This document shows positions 53,301 through 61,879 of a DNA stretch of 64,000 bases, piece after piece. Under the pieces are notes generated by a model. The model was not told the origin of the DNA, ran no database searches, and was given only the letters and a program-made list of their open reading frames with translations. A program made the position numbers and the translations under genes. The stretch's first letter is position 1; each line of letters opens with the position of its first letter. The stretch is from the NCBI RefSeq assembly GCF_007752535.1, contig NZ_CP036426.1, positions 3,348,001 to 3,412,000 of the forward strand, given 5' to 3'. Source of the DNA: Tautonia plasticadhaerens. Its GTDB lineage: Bacteria; Planctomycetota; Planctomycetia; Isosphaerales; Isosphaeraceae.

Positions 53301-53845
53301 ACGAGGAACCGGCGTCGGCTGCCGGGGTCGTCGGCGTGCTGGTCGAGGATCTGCTTCAGCGCGACCTCCCGGTTCAGCTCGCCGTCGAGGGCCACGAAGA
53401 CCGCCCCGAGGCCGCCCCGGGCGTGGGGCCGGAGGACGCGGAACCGCTGGCCGTCGGCGGTGGTCGACCCGACGGCGTAGGAGGCGGTGACGGTGGCGTC
53501 GGCGTCGGCGTCCGGCTCGGTCGAGCCGGGGCCGGCCCGGGAAAGGGTCTCGTTGAGGTCGGCGTCGTCCAGGGCCTTGAGGCGGTCGCGGGTGGAACGG
53601 CCGGCGGGGAGGGCGGCCAGGCTCTCCCCGGCGTCGCCGCCGTGCTTCTTGAGGTGGAGCGTGGCCATGGCCGCGACGACCGACCGCTGGTCGGCGTCGA
53701 GGTCGCCGCGGTCGAGCAGGTGGTCGGCCAGGGGCCTGGCCCGGTCCCGGGTCCAGGCCTGGAAGGCGGCGACGAGCTGCACCTGGTCGATCAGGCCGTT
53801 CTGCAGGGCGAGCAGTCCGAAGAGCAGGTCGCGGTCGGCGGCCAT
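50312..53845 (-). CDS. Ser/Thr protein kinase with TPR tail
   Basis: The 1177-residue protein has an N-terminal region of about 130 residues (LLFGLLALQNGLIDQVQLVA), then a kinase domain: HARGGLGAVFVA, EVALKQI, HRDIKPGN, VVDWGLAR (DWG instead of DFG) and PAYMSPEQA. A transmembrane helix (VIAAAVALVAGLAGLGAVAA) follows, then a coiled region and about ten degenerate tetratricopeptide units with repeated YREALAIRR, YREAMAIWG and YEEAREILL. The start at 53845 (MAADRDLLFG) begins the family N-terminus. This PknB-plus-TPR type is very common in planctomycetes. The gene is the last of a minus-strand run before the glycogen phosphorylase. Confidence 0.93.
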   Translation of the reverse strand: MAADRDLLFGLLALQNGLIDQVQLVAAFQAWTRDRARPLADHLLDRGDLDADQRSVVAAMATLHLKKHGGDAGESLAALPAGRSTRDRLKALDDADLNETLSRAGPGSTEPDADADATVTASYAVGSTTADGQRFRVLRPHARGGLGAVFVALDGELNREVALKQILDQHADDPGSRRRFLVEAEITGGLEHPGIVPVYGLGAYRDGRPYYAMRFIRGDSLKQAIIRFHDDPASKADPGRRSLELRHLLRRFTDVCNAIEYAHSRGVLHRDIKPGNVIVGTHGETLVVDWGLARAQGRSAGAGLAEERTLRPPSAGDSSETVPGTALGTPAYMSPEQARGDLEALGPRSDVYSLGATLYHLMTGKAAFEGDAGSVLRRVRLGAFPAPRALDPSIDPALEAVCLKAMATRPEDRYASCRELAEDVDRWAADEPVACYREPFARRARRRAKRHRTAVIAAAVALVAGLAGLGAVAAVQARANGALASKNVELTRANDLVTEANAELERANARVEARFELAREAIRAFQDGVNEDDMLKGAELKGLRDKLLRSAAGFYEKLEALLRGQTDRDSRGILGRSYFELGELTEAIGIQTEALAVHRKALAIRRGLASDAEADAEATLDLARSLNATGRLAHATGDSAGALSAFAEARALLGTPADGPSASDEALEVLGATRHGTADVLSATGELAEASAEYREALAIRRRLVEADPAATDGQDRLAGSLLGFGHLRGSVGESAEAMESYREAMAIWGTLADDHPADTGFRSRLAIGHTQIGFHLARRGQEGDALASFREASAILRSLADENPAVTDFRDRLADALNSIGTMLERAGETDEAQGPYLEMLGLRRTLVDENPAVVKFRNSLAVNHLNLGWLAARTGQPGRAKESYREALAILRPLAEEHPDLTDSRELLAATLINVGMLGAQLGTPAEALASYEEAREILLELVGRSPRRTEFRDRLSWVCYSIGELLDRAGRPAEALEAIRESADLRRRLIEDNPDFVDLRRLQAYTLDHLGSLQAKLGRPAGELEAYREAAAVCRRLAEDHPGDDSYRRDLSYAHNVLGRTLTRDGDLAGAIEEHRRAVAVLEQVTPTPETLYQLACGRSLLAGVAARPGSGIPGPEGEALARSAVSDLRRATRSGDRGLDDLRGDAALDPLRGRDDFRALLADLAFPAEPFAR

Positions 53846-53973
53846 CGGGGGTGCTCCGGAAGACGCACGGTCTCGGGCGGGCGGCGGACGCGCCGGAGGT
53901 CGAGATGGGGTGGTGTCATTCTCGCATGACCGACCGTCAGATCCAGGCGCGGATGCCCGAAACCGCCCGGTCC

Positions 53974-54003
53974 GGGATGGGATGGGATGGGATGGGATGG
54001 GAT
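53974..54003 (+). repeat. Six tandem GGGAT units
   Basis: GGGAT is repeated six times without error. The six GGG runs with two-base spacers could form a G-quadruplex. The repeat is in the gap between the kinase start and the glycogen phosphorylase end, about 130 bases upstream of the kinase gene. Confidence 0.9.
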
Positions 54004-54130
54004 GCGACGGGAGCCGGCCGGGGCGATCCGGGCGAACGCCCCCGGCGCCGTCCCGGCCGGGGGCGGGGGCACCTCGCGGGCTCGGGGCCGGGTTGCCTCG
54101 GAGGTCGCCGATCTCGGGGAGGGACGCGAA

Positions 54131-54172
54131 ACGGGGCCGGATCGCCCCCGGGAGGGGGGGATCCGGCCCCGT
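54131..54172. terminator. Candidate terminator hairpin downstream of the glycogen phosphorylase
   Basis: ACGGGGCCGGATC at 54131-54143 and GATCCGGCCCCGT at 54160-54172 form a perfect 13-bp stem with a 16-base loop, 27 bases after the phosphorylase stop. No U tract follows, as often in high-GC bacteria. Confidence 0.6.
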
Positions 54173-54198
54173 GGTGTTGCGTGGGGGGGTGGCCCGGC

Positions 54199-56349
54199 TC
54201 AGGTGTGGAAGCCGGGCATCTCGCAGGGCTGGCCGCCGGAGGCGGGCAGGTAGGTGAACTGGGCGTAGTCCATCACCTGCCGGTCGGAGTTGAACCGCCA
54301 GCCGAGGGTCCGGATGCAGTCCTTCACCCGGGCGATCCACTTGCGGGGCAGGCCGGAGGCGTCCCGGTCGTAGTAGAGGGGGACGACCTGGGAGGAGAGG
54401 GCGGCGATCAGGTCGTCGTAGTCGCGCTCGTCCTGGACGCGGGGGTCGGCGTGGGTGCGGCCCGAGCCGATGGCGAAGCCGTTGCGGCCGTCGTAGCCCT
54501 CGGCCCACCAGCCGTCGAGGATCGAGCAGTTCAGGCCGCCGTTCATGGCGACCTTCTGGCCGGAGGTGCCGCTGGCCTCCTGGGGGCGACGGGGGTTGTT
54601 CAGCCAGACGTCGACCCCCTGGACGAGGAACCGGGCGACGTTCATGTCGTAGTCCTCGATGAACGCCAGGCGGCCCCGGAACTGCGAGGAGTTGGAGATC
54701 CGGACGATCTCCTTGATGAATTCCTTGCCGTACCGGTCCTCGGGGTGGGCCTTGCCGGCGAAGAGCAGCTGCACGGGGCGATTCGAGGAGTTGACCAGCG
54801 CGGCCAGCTTCTCCGCGTCCTTCATCACCAGGGTGGCCCGCTTGTAGGTGGCGAACCGGCGGGCGAAGCCGATGGTCAGGGTGTCGAGGTCGAACATCCG
54901 CTGGTAGGGGGCGACCTCGGCGTCGCCGGCCCCCCGGTTGGCGGCCTGCCGGGCGAGGCGCTGGCGGACGAACTCCAGCAGCCGGGCCTTGAGGACCTGG
55001 TGGGTCTCCCAGAACTCGCCGTCGTCGATCTCCGAGGCGCCGGACCAGACCTCGGGGTGGCGCATCCGGTGGGTCCAGTCCCGGCCGAGGTGACGGTCGT
55101 AGATGGACTTCATCTGCGGGGCCAGCCAGCTCAGCACGTGGACGCCGTTGGTGATGTGGCCGATCGGCACCTCCTCCTCGGTCCGGGAGGGATACAGCGG
55201 GTGCCACATCTGCCGGGAGACCTTGCCGTGCAGGGCGCTGACGCCGTTGGCGTGCCGGGAGAGCTTCAGGGCGAGCACGGTCATGCAGAACGGCTCGTTG
55301 TGGTCGCCGGGGTGGACCCGGCCCAGGCCGTTGAAGTCGTCGAAGGGCAGGTGGAGCTGCTCCCGGAGGATGCCGAGGTTCTCCTCGACGAGATCCGAGC
55401 CGAAGCGGTCGTGACCGGCGGCGACGGGGGTGTGCGTGGTGAAGACGGTCATGGCGGCGACCTGGCGGACGGCCTCGCCGAAGGGGCGGCCCTCGTCCTC
55501 CATGACCCGCCGGATCAGCTCCAGCCCGGCGAAGGCGCTGTGGCCCTCGTTGAGGTGGATGACCGAGGGGTCGATGCCCGAGGCGAAGAGGGCCCGGACG
55601 CCGCCGACGCCCAGCAGCAATTCCTGGCGGATCCGGACGCCGGCGTTGCCGCCGTAGAGGCGCCCGGTGAGGGCGCGGTCGGACTCGCCGTTCTCGGGCA
55701 CGTTGCTGTCGAGCAAGAGCAGGGTGGTCCGGCCGACCTCGACCCGCCAGACCTTGGCGTGCAGGGTGCCGGTCCGGGTGTCGACGGCCACCCGGACGGG
55801 CGTGCCGTCGGGGGCCAGGGCCTCCTCGATCGGCAGCCGGGAGGGCTCGTTGTAGGGGTAGTTCTCGTGCTGCCACCCCTCGGCGTCGAGGGCCTGGCGG
55901 AAGTACCCCTCGGCGTAGAGGATGCCGACGGCGACCAGCGGCAGGCCCAGGTCGCTGGCGCTCTTGAGGTGGTCGCCGGCCAGGACGCCCAGGCCGCCGG
56001 AGTAGATCGGCAGGCTCTCGTGCAGGCCGAACTCCATGGAGAAATACGCCACCGGCCGGGACCGGAGCGTGGAGGCGTGCACGGCCCCCCAGCTGTCCTT
56101 GTTCTCCAGGTACTCGTTGAGCCGCCGGAAGGCGTAGTCGATCCGGGAGATCAGCGCCATCTCCGAGGCGCGCCGGACGAGCTGCTCGGGGGGGATGCGG
56201 TCGAGGAAGACGACCGGGTTGTGGTCCGTCTCCCGCCAGAGGACCGGGTCCAGCTCCCGGAACAGCTCGATGACGTGGGGCTGCCACGTCCACCAGAGGT
56301 TGCGGGCCAGCTCCCTCAACTTGTTGATGATCGTGTCCTGGCTGACCAT
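54199..56349 (-). CDS. glgP: Alpha-glucan (glycogen) phosphorylase
   Basis: The 716-residue enzyme releases glucose-1-phosphate from glycogen or maltodextrin. It belongs to the shorter GT35 type, which lacks the long N-terminal regulatory part of the E. coli enzyme. Visible marks are YFSMEFGLHESLPIYSGGLG near 100, VIHLNEGHSAFAGLELIRR near 270, FTTHTPVAAGHDRF near 310, GFARRFATYKRATL near 510 and the PLP region EASGTSGQKVAMNGGLN near 610. The ATG at 56349 (MVSQDTIINK) is the only good start. No glycogen synthase or branching gene is next to it. Confidence 0.95.
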   Translation of the reverse strand: MVSQDTIINKLRELARNLWWTWQPHVIELFRELDPVLWRETDHNPVVFLDRIPPEQLVRRASEMALISRIDYAFRRLNEYLENKDSWGAVHASTLRSRPVAYFSMEFGLHESLPIYSGGLGVLAGDHLKSASDLGLPLVAVGILYAEGYFRQALDAEGWQHENYPYNEPSRLPIEEALAPDGTPVRVAVDTRTGTLHAKVWRVEVGRTTLLLLDSNVPENGESDRALTGRLYGGNAGVRIRQELLLGVGGVRALFASGIDPSVIHLNEGHSAFAGLELIRRVMEDEGRPFGEAVRQVAAMTVFTTHTPVAAGHDRFGSDLVEENLGILREQLHLPFDDFNGLGRVHPGDHNEPFCMTVLALKLSRHANGVSALHGKVSRQMWHPLYPSRTEEEVPIGHITNGVHVLSWLAPQMKSIYDRHLGRDWTHRMRHPEVWSGASEIDDGEFWETHQVLKARLLEFVRQRLARQAANRGAGDAEVAPYQRMFDLDTLTIGFARRFATYKRATLVMKDAEKLAALVNSSNRPVQLLFAGKAHPEDRYGKEFIKEIVRISNSSQFRGRLAFIEDYDMNVARFLVQGVDVWLNNPRRPQEASGTSGQKVAMNGGLNCSILDGWWAEGYDGRNGFAIGSGRTHADPRVQDERDYDDLIAALSSQVVPLYYDRDASGLPRKWIARVKDCIRTLGWRFNSDRQVMDYAQFTYLPASGGQPCEMPGFHT

Positions 56350-56824
56350 CGCGCTCCTCGCCTCGGGTCGGTACTCGGCCTCGAGCCCCGGATGGGCGGG
56401 ACCCTCCCTGCCTTCGGGATCGAACTCGGGCCGCTAGTATGTCGAAATCGCCCCGGCTCGCCAACCCCGCCTTGACTTGGGCGCGATCGGCCGTCCTCGG
56501 GACGAGGATCCCCGGGGCGTCTTGCCTGAACCGTAGGACATGGGCGGGATTGCGGGAAGCGGGCTCGCCGAAAGGCCCCGCCTCGATGCGGGGGCAGTCC
56601 GGCCAGGCGTCGCCGGCGATCCTCCGGCTCGAAGCGGTGCCGGGGGTCCTCCGGGTCGGGTCGTCGGCCACGCACGGGCCCGGGTCGGCCGACGGGCCCG
56701 GGGGGCTTGAGCCACCCGGGCCCGGCTGGGATGATCGAGGGCCTGGCGGCGCCGAGCCCGAGGGCCCCTCCGCGGGCGGCGGGGAGATCGGCGAGGCCAC
56801 CGGTCCCGGACCACCCTTCATCTC
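56350..56824. other. Divergent intergenic region
   Basis: These 475 bases separate the divergent phosphorylase and oxygenase genes. No ORF has a convincing composition or ribosome site, and I see no repeat or RNA gene. Promoters for both genes must be here. Confidence 0.4.
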
Positions 56825-57520
56825 ATGAGCGACTTCATCGAGGTCTACGACGACGCCCTGGACCCGGGCCTGGTCGACGCGATCCTCGACGCCTTCGAGC
56901 GCAGCGACCGCAAGTCCCCGGGCCGGACCGGCCACGGCGTCGACCCCGCCCGGAAGGACAGCCTCGACCTGGACCTGACCGCCGCCGCCGGGTCCGACCC
57001 CTCGTGGAAGGCCTTGCACGACGGGGTCCTCGACGCCACCCTCCGGCACCTGCATCGATATGTGACGACCTACCAGGCGATGCTCGTCGGCGCCCTGTCG
57101 GCCTCGCTCGTCGACCCGGGGACCGGCCTGCCGCTGGACCTCGCCGCCGGGGAGCTGACCGAGGCCCAGTCCGGCATGCTCCTGATGAAGCTCTACCGGC
57201 CGGGGCACATCATCATGCAGAAGTATGCCAGGGGGGTCGGCGGCTACCACCACTGGCACTCGGAGATCTACCCCCGGTCGCCCGACTGCGAGACGCTGCA
57301 CCGGGTCCTGCTGTTCATGTTCTACCTGAACACGGTCGAGCAGGGCGGCGAGACCGCCTTCCTCCACCAGGGCCGGTCGATCCGACCCCGCAAGGGCCGG
57401 ATGGTGATCGCCCCGGCCGGCTTCACGCACACGCACAAGGGGAACGTGCCGACCTCGGGGGACAAGTGGATCCTCACCTCCTGGGTCATGTTCCACCGCG
57501 CCGAGTCGCTCTTCGGCTGA
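56825..57520 (+). CDS. 2OG-Fe(II) oxygenase (prolyl-4-hydroxylase type)
   Basis: The 231-residue protein has the double-stranded beta-helix fold of the 2-oxoglutarate/Fe(II) oxygenases. The iron ligands are likely His145 and Glu147 in YHHWHSEIYP, where many relatives have His-x-Asp, and His204 in FTHTHKGNVP. Lys214 in SGDKWILTSW can bind 2-oxoglutarate. NTVEQGGETAFLHQG is the typical turn of the family. The ATG at 56825 begins MSDFIEVYDDAL. The bacterial relatives are uncharacterised; hydroxylation of a peptide or metabolite is expected. Confidence 0.86.
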   Translation: MSDFIEVYDDALDPGLVDAILDAFERSDRKSPGRTGHGVDPARKDSLDLDLTAAAGSDPSWKALHDGVLDATLRHLHRYVTTYQAMLVGALSASLVDPGTGLPLDLAAGELTEAQSGMLLMKLYRPGHIIMQKYARGVGGYHHWHSEIYPRSPDCETLHRVLLFMFYLNTVEQGGETAFLHQGRSIRPRKGRMVIAPAGFTHTHKGNVPTSGDKWILTSWVMFHRAESLFG

Positions 57521-57721
57521 CGAGCCCGCGCCCGGCCCGCCATCGAGGGGTGGGCCCCCGGGGGCCGGCCTCGGCAATCCGGTGGGGCGGTGCTCCGGGG
57601 AGCCCGAGGGCCGGCCCGGGCGACCCCGGCACCGGCTCGCCTCGGGGAGTCGGCCGAGGGGGAACGAGGAGGGGCGACCGGCGGGGGGCTCATCACGGAA
57701 TTGCCCGGATCAATCACCCCA

Positions 57722-57912
<191 letters not shown>

Positions 57913-57947
57913 GACCGGGAATCGTCACGGTTCAACGCAATCCCGTA

Positions 57948-58286
57948 TCAGGCCTTCGGCGCCCGGGGCCTCGACCGGCGGATCCGGGCGGCGTCCTTGC
58001 CGGTCGCCGGCCCCAGCCGGTCGATCAGGGCGTCGATCCGCCCGACGGCCCGGGTGTAGCCGAGGGCGGCCTCGGCCGCGTTGTCTCGGAGGGCCAGCAG
58101 GACGTTGAGCACGTGCTCGGCCTCCGGCCCGGAGACGTCCCGCTCGGCCCCCAGGCTGGCCACCGTGCGCTGGGCGACGCCCTCGGCGAAGCCGTAGAGG
58201 TCGTTGGCCGTGCCCCCGCAGATCTGGGCCACCTTGAGGCACTCCTCCAGCTCGCTCCAGGTCGACTCGTCGAAGTGGACCTTCAT
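57948..58286 (-). CDS. Uncharacterised helical protein
   Basis: The 112-residue protein starts MKVHFDESTWSELEECLKVA. It is helical, with acidic and alanine-rich segments (DVSGPEAEHVLNVLLALRDN), and ends in a basic tail (KDAARIRRSRPRAPKA). AAGGAG upstream supports the ATG at 58286. No known domain was recognised. It is transcribed away from the two genes to its right. Confidence 0.65.
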   Translation of the reverse strand: MKVHFDESTWSELEECLKVAQICGGTANDLYGFAEGVAQRTVASLGAERDVSGPEAEHVLNVLLALRDNAAEAALGYTRAVGRIDALIDRLGPATGKDAARIRRSRPRAPKA

Positions 58287-58462
58287 CGTCTCGGGCTCCT
58301 TGCGTCGTCGAGGTCGGTCCCGGGTGCGGCCGGCCTCACCGGGATCGTCGCGATTGGAACGGGACTCGCATCGGACCTGCACGTGCCGGGCCGACGAGAA
58401 TCGGCCATGCGGGCCGGACCCGGCGTCCCGGCCCGGCCCGGCTCGGGAGAGGAGATGAGGCG

Positions 58463-58978
58463 ATGGCCGAGCCCCGGAGGGCCGTCGGGCGGCTCCAGAT
58501 CCAGACCGACCCGCGTTTCCAGCGGACCATGTTCGCCGTCCAGCGGGCGGCCTGGGCGGTCATGGCGGCCCTGCTCCTGGCGGCGCTGCTGGGCCTCTTC
58601 GGGTCCGGGCCGGTCAGCCGGGCGACGGCCGGGGGAGGGGGGGCTCCCCTCCTCCTGGAGTTCGAGCGGTTCGCCCGGCTCGACGCCGAGACCACCCTGA
58701 GAGCCCGGATCGAGGCCGCGCCGGGCCCGGACGGCACGATCCGGATCCGGATCGACGAGGGATACCTCCGGGACGTCCAGGTCCGACGCATCACCCCCGA
58801 GCCGGACCACGCCGAGGTCGGGGCCGACGTGGTCGACTACGTCTTCCGGGCCCGATCGCCGGGGCCTCGCGTCACGGTGACCTTCGCGGTGCGGCCCGAG
58901 CGGGCGGGCCGGCTCCGGGGGCGGATCTCACTGGGCGACGGGACGCCGCTGCGATTCGGCCACTTCGTCTACCCCTGA
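58463..58978 (+). CDS. Single-pass membrane protein, partner of the DUF421 gene
   Basis: The 171-residue protein has a cytoplasmic N-terminus ([20 protein letters not shown]), one transmembrane helix (about residues 33-52, [16 protein letters not shown]) and an extracytoplasmic beta-rich domain ([20 protein letters not shown]). This layout occurs in planctomycetes and proteobacteria next to DUF421 genes, as here, where the DUF421 gene starts 20 bases downstream. The pair is likely an operon. The exact function is unknown. Confidence 0.78.
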   Translation: MAEPRRAVGRLQIQTDPRFQRTMFAVQRAAWAVMAALLLAALLGLFGSGPVSRATAGGGGAPLLLEFERFARLDAETTLRARIEAAPGPDGTIRIRIDEGYLRDVQVRRITPEPDHAEVGADVVDYVFRARSPGPRVTVTFAVRPERAGRLRGRISLGDGTPLRFGHFVYP

Positions 58979-58998
58979 ACGCCCCCGGGCAGCCCGGG

Positions 58999-59463
58999 GT
59001 GGAGCCGACCTTGGACTCGGTCCTGCGAGCCGCGGCGATCTACGCCTTCCTGGTGGTGCTGTTCCGCGTCGCCGGGCGGCGGACGCTCTCGGAGATGACC
59101 AGCTTCGACTTCGTCCTGCTGCTGGTCGTCGGCGAGGCGACCCAGCAGGCGCTGCTGGGCGAGGACTTCTCGCTGACCAACGCCTTCCTCTCGATCCTGA
59201 CGCTGATCGCCATCGACATCGGCCTGTCGCTCTGGAAGCAGCGATCGACGTGGCTGGAGATGTGGATCGACGGGGTGCCCACGGTTCTGGTCGAGGACGG
59301 CCGCCCGCTCCGGGACCGCATGGACAAGGCCCGGGTGGGCCTGGACGACATCCTGGAGGCCGCCCGGCGGCTGCGGGGCCTGGAGCGGCTGGAGCAGGTG
59401 CGGTACGCGATCCTGGAGCGCGACGGCAAGATCACGATCATCCCCCGTCCGCCGGAGGGATGA
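58999..59463 (+). CDS. DUF421 / YetF-like membrane protein
   Basis: The 154-residue protein has three transmembrane helices ([54 protein letters not shown]) followed by the DUF421 cytoplasmic domain: [40 protein letters not shown] and [17 protein letters not shown]. The GTG at 58999 ([10 protein letters not shown]) begins the first helix. Together with the preceding gene it is probably one transcription unit. YetF proteins are uncharacterised. Confidence 0.9.
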   Translation: MEPTLDSVLRAAAIYAFLVVLFRVAGRRTLSEMTSFDFVLLLVVGEATQQALLGEDFSLTNAFLSILTLIAIDIGLSLWKQRSTWLEMWIDGVPTVLVEDGRPLRDRMDKARVGLDDILEAARRLRGLERLEQVRYAILERDGKITIIPRPPEG

Positions 59464-59704
59464 CCGGGGCCCGCCGACCTCCCCCGGTCCCGTCGGGCCA
59501 CCCGGCGACAGGACGCCGCCCGACGTTCGACGCATACGCTACCTGGCAGGGCAGATTGGCGGCGTCGGCGAGAGGGGTGGCAGTTACGTCGGCTCATCCT
59601 CCCGACCCTCTGGCCGCTGGCTTTGAAGCCGGAACCCTGCGCCGGCCGGGGCGTCTAAGGCGGGGCTTCGTGTGGGCACTACACATCGTACGAGGGGGAG
59701 ACCG

Positions 59705-60697
59705 ATGCGATACCGCTCCAGGCTCAACCTTGCAGCCTTGGTGACCCTCGAGGCCGCTGGAGGCATGCTCCTGTCACCACCGCTCCGTGGCGACGAGCCG
59801 CCCGACCAACGCCTGGGTGAGAGATCTTCTCCTACTGTGACCGGCCTGCTGGATCCCGCCCAGCTCAGGACGCTCTGGGAGAAGCAGGCGAGCGAGATCG
59901 CGGGGGGCCGATTCGAGGTGATCCTGTTTCGGTACTACGATCAAAGCGGCAAGCTCCTCGACCGTGCCGAGGCCATCCGGCGACTTGAGGCCCTCGACCC
60001 GATGGCGGACGAGGAGGTGATCGAGCCGCTGTTCGACGACATCGAGAGGCTGGGTTGGTCCAAGCAGGAGTCGACCCTCTGGGGCACGAGGGTCGAGGTC
60101 GCGATCGACGGACAGAAGGTCGCCAATGTCTACCACAAGCCCAAAGGGGATGACGTCCATGTTTATGATGGCGTGGATGAAATTTCGTATCTGGGGAATC
60201 AGGCGTCAATCACTTCCGGGCGTAGCAACATCGCGCTAACCGACCTCGCCGCGATCCGTACCGTCCCGACCTGGGTCTCAAGGGAGCAAGACGTGACCGT
60301 CGAACCGGTCAATGCTCGCGAGGGCATCCTCCGGTCGGGCCGCGCCGTCATCCGGTTCGATCGCGCGACGGGATTCGTGAAGCGATATACCGAGATGAAC
60401 GGCGGCCTCGCCGTGCGCGAGATCGTCCAGATCGGCCCCGAAGGGGACGGCGGCGCGAGCCTGCCCAGGATCAGGGCCGAGATCAGGTGCGAGGGGGAGA
60501 AGGTCCGGCTGCTGTCGATCTACCTGATCGAGGAGGCGGACATCGACGCAGTGATCGAGGCAAAGGACTTCCTCGTGAGCGTCCCCGCGGGCACTAAAGT
60601 CGTCGACTTCAGGGTGATGGACCAGGATCGCCCGAGGGTCGTCAAGGTGCCGATCGGGCTCAAGGATGTGAAGGACTATCAGGCGGCCGTGCGATAA
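59705..60697 (+). CDS. Exported protein of unknown function
   Basis: The 330-residue protein starts MRYRSRLNLAALVTLEAAGG, a signal peptide. The mature part has LDPAQLRTLWEKQASEIAGG and a beta-rich second half (VNAREGILRSGRAVIRFDRA; AVREIVQIGPEGDGG; GTKVVDFRVMDQDRPRVVKV). The SD GGGGGAG precedes the ATG at 59705. The composition is less GC-rich than the average gene here. It is followed by the first copy of the 106-bp direct repeat and then by the DUF1559-like gene. No family was recognised; the role may be structural or cell-envelope. Confidence 0.75.
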   Translation: MRYRSRLNLAALVTLEAAGGMLLSPPLRGDEPPDQRLGERSSPTVTGLLDPAQLRTLWEKQASEIAGGRFEVILFRYYDQSGKLLDRAEAIRRLEALDPMADEEVIEPLFDDIERLGWSKQESTLWGTRVEVAIDGQKVANVYHKPKGDDVHVYDGVDEISYLGNQASITSGRSNIALTDLAAIRTVPTWVSREQDVTVEPVNAREGILRSGRAVIRFDRATGFVKRYTEMNGGLAVREIVQIGPEGDGGASLPRIRAEIRCEGEKVRLLSIYLIEEADIDAVIEAKDFLVSVPAGTKVVDFRVMDQDRPRVVKVPIGLKDVKDYQAAVR

Positions 60698-60745
60698 CAC
60701 GGCGACGACCAGCCCCGATCTGTCTCGCGGGCCGTCCCCGACGAC

Positions 60746-61854
60746 ATGGGTCGGCTCCTAGCGACGGGTACCGCCGAGAAGGCTTCCAGGGCCCATCCCG
60801 CGGCGAGGGAGGGGCCGATCGATCGACACCCTCTTTGTCAGGGTCCGGGCCACCCAGCGTGGAGCGGGGATGAGGCCCTTCCGTTCCAGCCTGAGCCGAG
60901 GCTCGGTCATGCGGCGTCGAATACTGCTCTGGCTGATCTCCTCTGCGACCGCCCTCGGGCTGGTCCTGGGGATGGCTCTGCTACTGGCGATTGCTTGGGA
61001 TGATGCGGCCAAAGGAGGGTGCCGCGGCACCCTTGGCACGCTCATGGTAGGTGTAGACGGATACGTCTACGCGAAAGGCCATTACCCCCCGGCCACCGTG
61101 CCGACTGAGGGACTGCCTCCGGAGGAGCGGCTGAGTTGGATCGTCGAGATCCTCCCCTTCGTCGAGGGCGGCGGCCCCTGGCTCGTCGACCGGACGATGG
61201 CATGGGATGAGGGGGCGAATCGGATCCTCAGGAGGCGGGGCAAATTCTCGGACGAGCGGATCTTCGTCGAAGGTCGTGACAGGACCGGTTGGACCCACTG
61301 CCCGGCCCATGACACCGTCTTCGACGTGGCGGGCCACGAGTTGACGTCTTACATCGGGATCGCCGGCCTCGGCCTGGACGCGGCCGAATTGCCGCTGGTG
61401 GACCCGAGGGCGGGGGTCTTCGGCTTCGACCGGCTGACCCCCCCGGGTGCGATTACGGATGGCACCGCGACCACCATGGCAGCCGCCGAGACCACCGAGT
61501 CCAACGGCCCGTGGAAGGCCGGGGGCCCGGCCACGGTACGTGGCTTGGACCCGAGCCGCCAGCCCTACATCGGTCGTGGTCGTCAGTTCGGCGGCACGCA
61601 TCGGGATGGAGCCATGGTCGCCTTCGCCGATGGTTCGGTCCGCTTCATCCGAGCGACGATCGACCCGAAGGTGTTCGAGGCCCTTTCGACGATCGCGGGC
61701 GGTGAGCGATTGCCAGCCGGCTGGGACCGATAGGGGCCGACTGCCAGGATGAGTCTACTCCTGGCGACGGGGACTGTCGGGAAGGCTGCCAGGGCCCCTC
61801 CCGCGGCGGGGGAAGGGCCGATCGATCGACACCCTCTTTGTCAGGGGCCGGGCC
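60746..61854. repeat. 106-bp direct repeat flanking a gene
   Basis: 60746-60851 and 61749-61854 are about 88% identical over 106 bases, with a perfect core GATCGATCGACACCCTCTTT followed by GTCAGG. The copies flank the gene at 60870-61733. Both begin just after the end of a plus-strand gene, so each may belong to a gene-plus-repeat unit. Confidence 0.75.
60870..61733 (+). CDS. DUF1559-like membrane protein without a prepilin signal
   Basis: The 287-residue protein has an N-terminal membrane helix (ILLWLISSATALGLVLGMAL). In place of the prepilin FTLIELL sequence it has GGCRGTLGTLMVGVDGYVYA. It ends with the DUF1559 C-terminal signature GAMVAFADGSVRFIRATIDP and KVFEALSTIAGGERLP. An internal HYPPATVPTEGLPPEERLSW segment matches the DUF1559 region after the first helix. 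The start is either 60870 or 60909 (MRRRILLW). It appears to be an offshoot of the DUF1559 group, membrane-anchored rather than processed by the prepilin peptidase. Confidence 0.78.
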   Translation: MRPFRSSLSRGSVMRRRILLWLISSATALGLVLGMALLLAIAWDDAAKGGCRGTLGTLMVGVDGYVYAKGHYPPATVPTEGLPPEERLSWIVEILPFVEGGGPWLVDRTMAWDEGANRILRRRGKFSDERIFVEGRDRTGWTHCPAHDTVFDVAGHELTSYIGIAGLGLDAAELPLVDPRAGVFGFDRLTPPGAITDGTATTMAAAETTESNGPWKAGGPATVRGLDPSRQPYIGRGRQFGGTHRDGAMVAFADGSVRFIRATIDPKVFEALSTIAGGERLPAGWDR

Positions 61855-61879
61855 CTAAGCCGCCGACGAGGGGCAACGG

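Noticed and set aside
53974-54003. Tandem repeat as a CRISPR array
   Set aside because: The units are five bases with no spacers.
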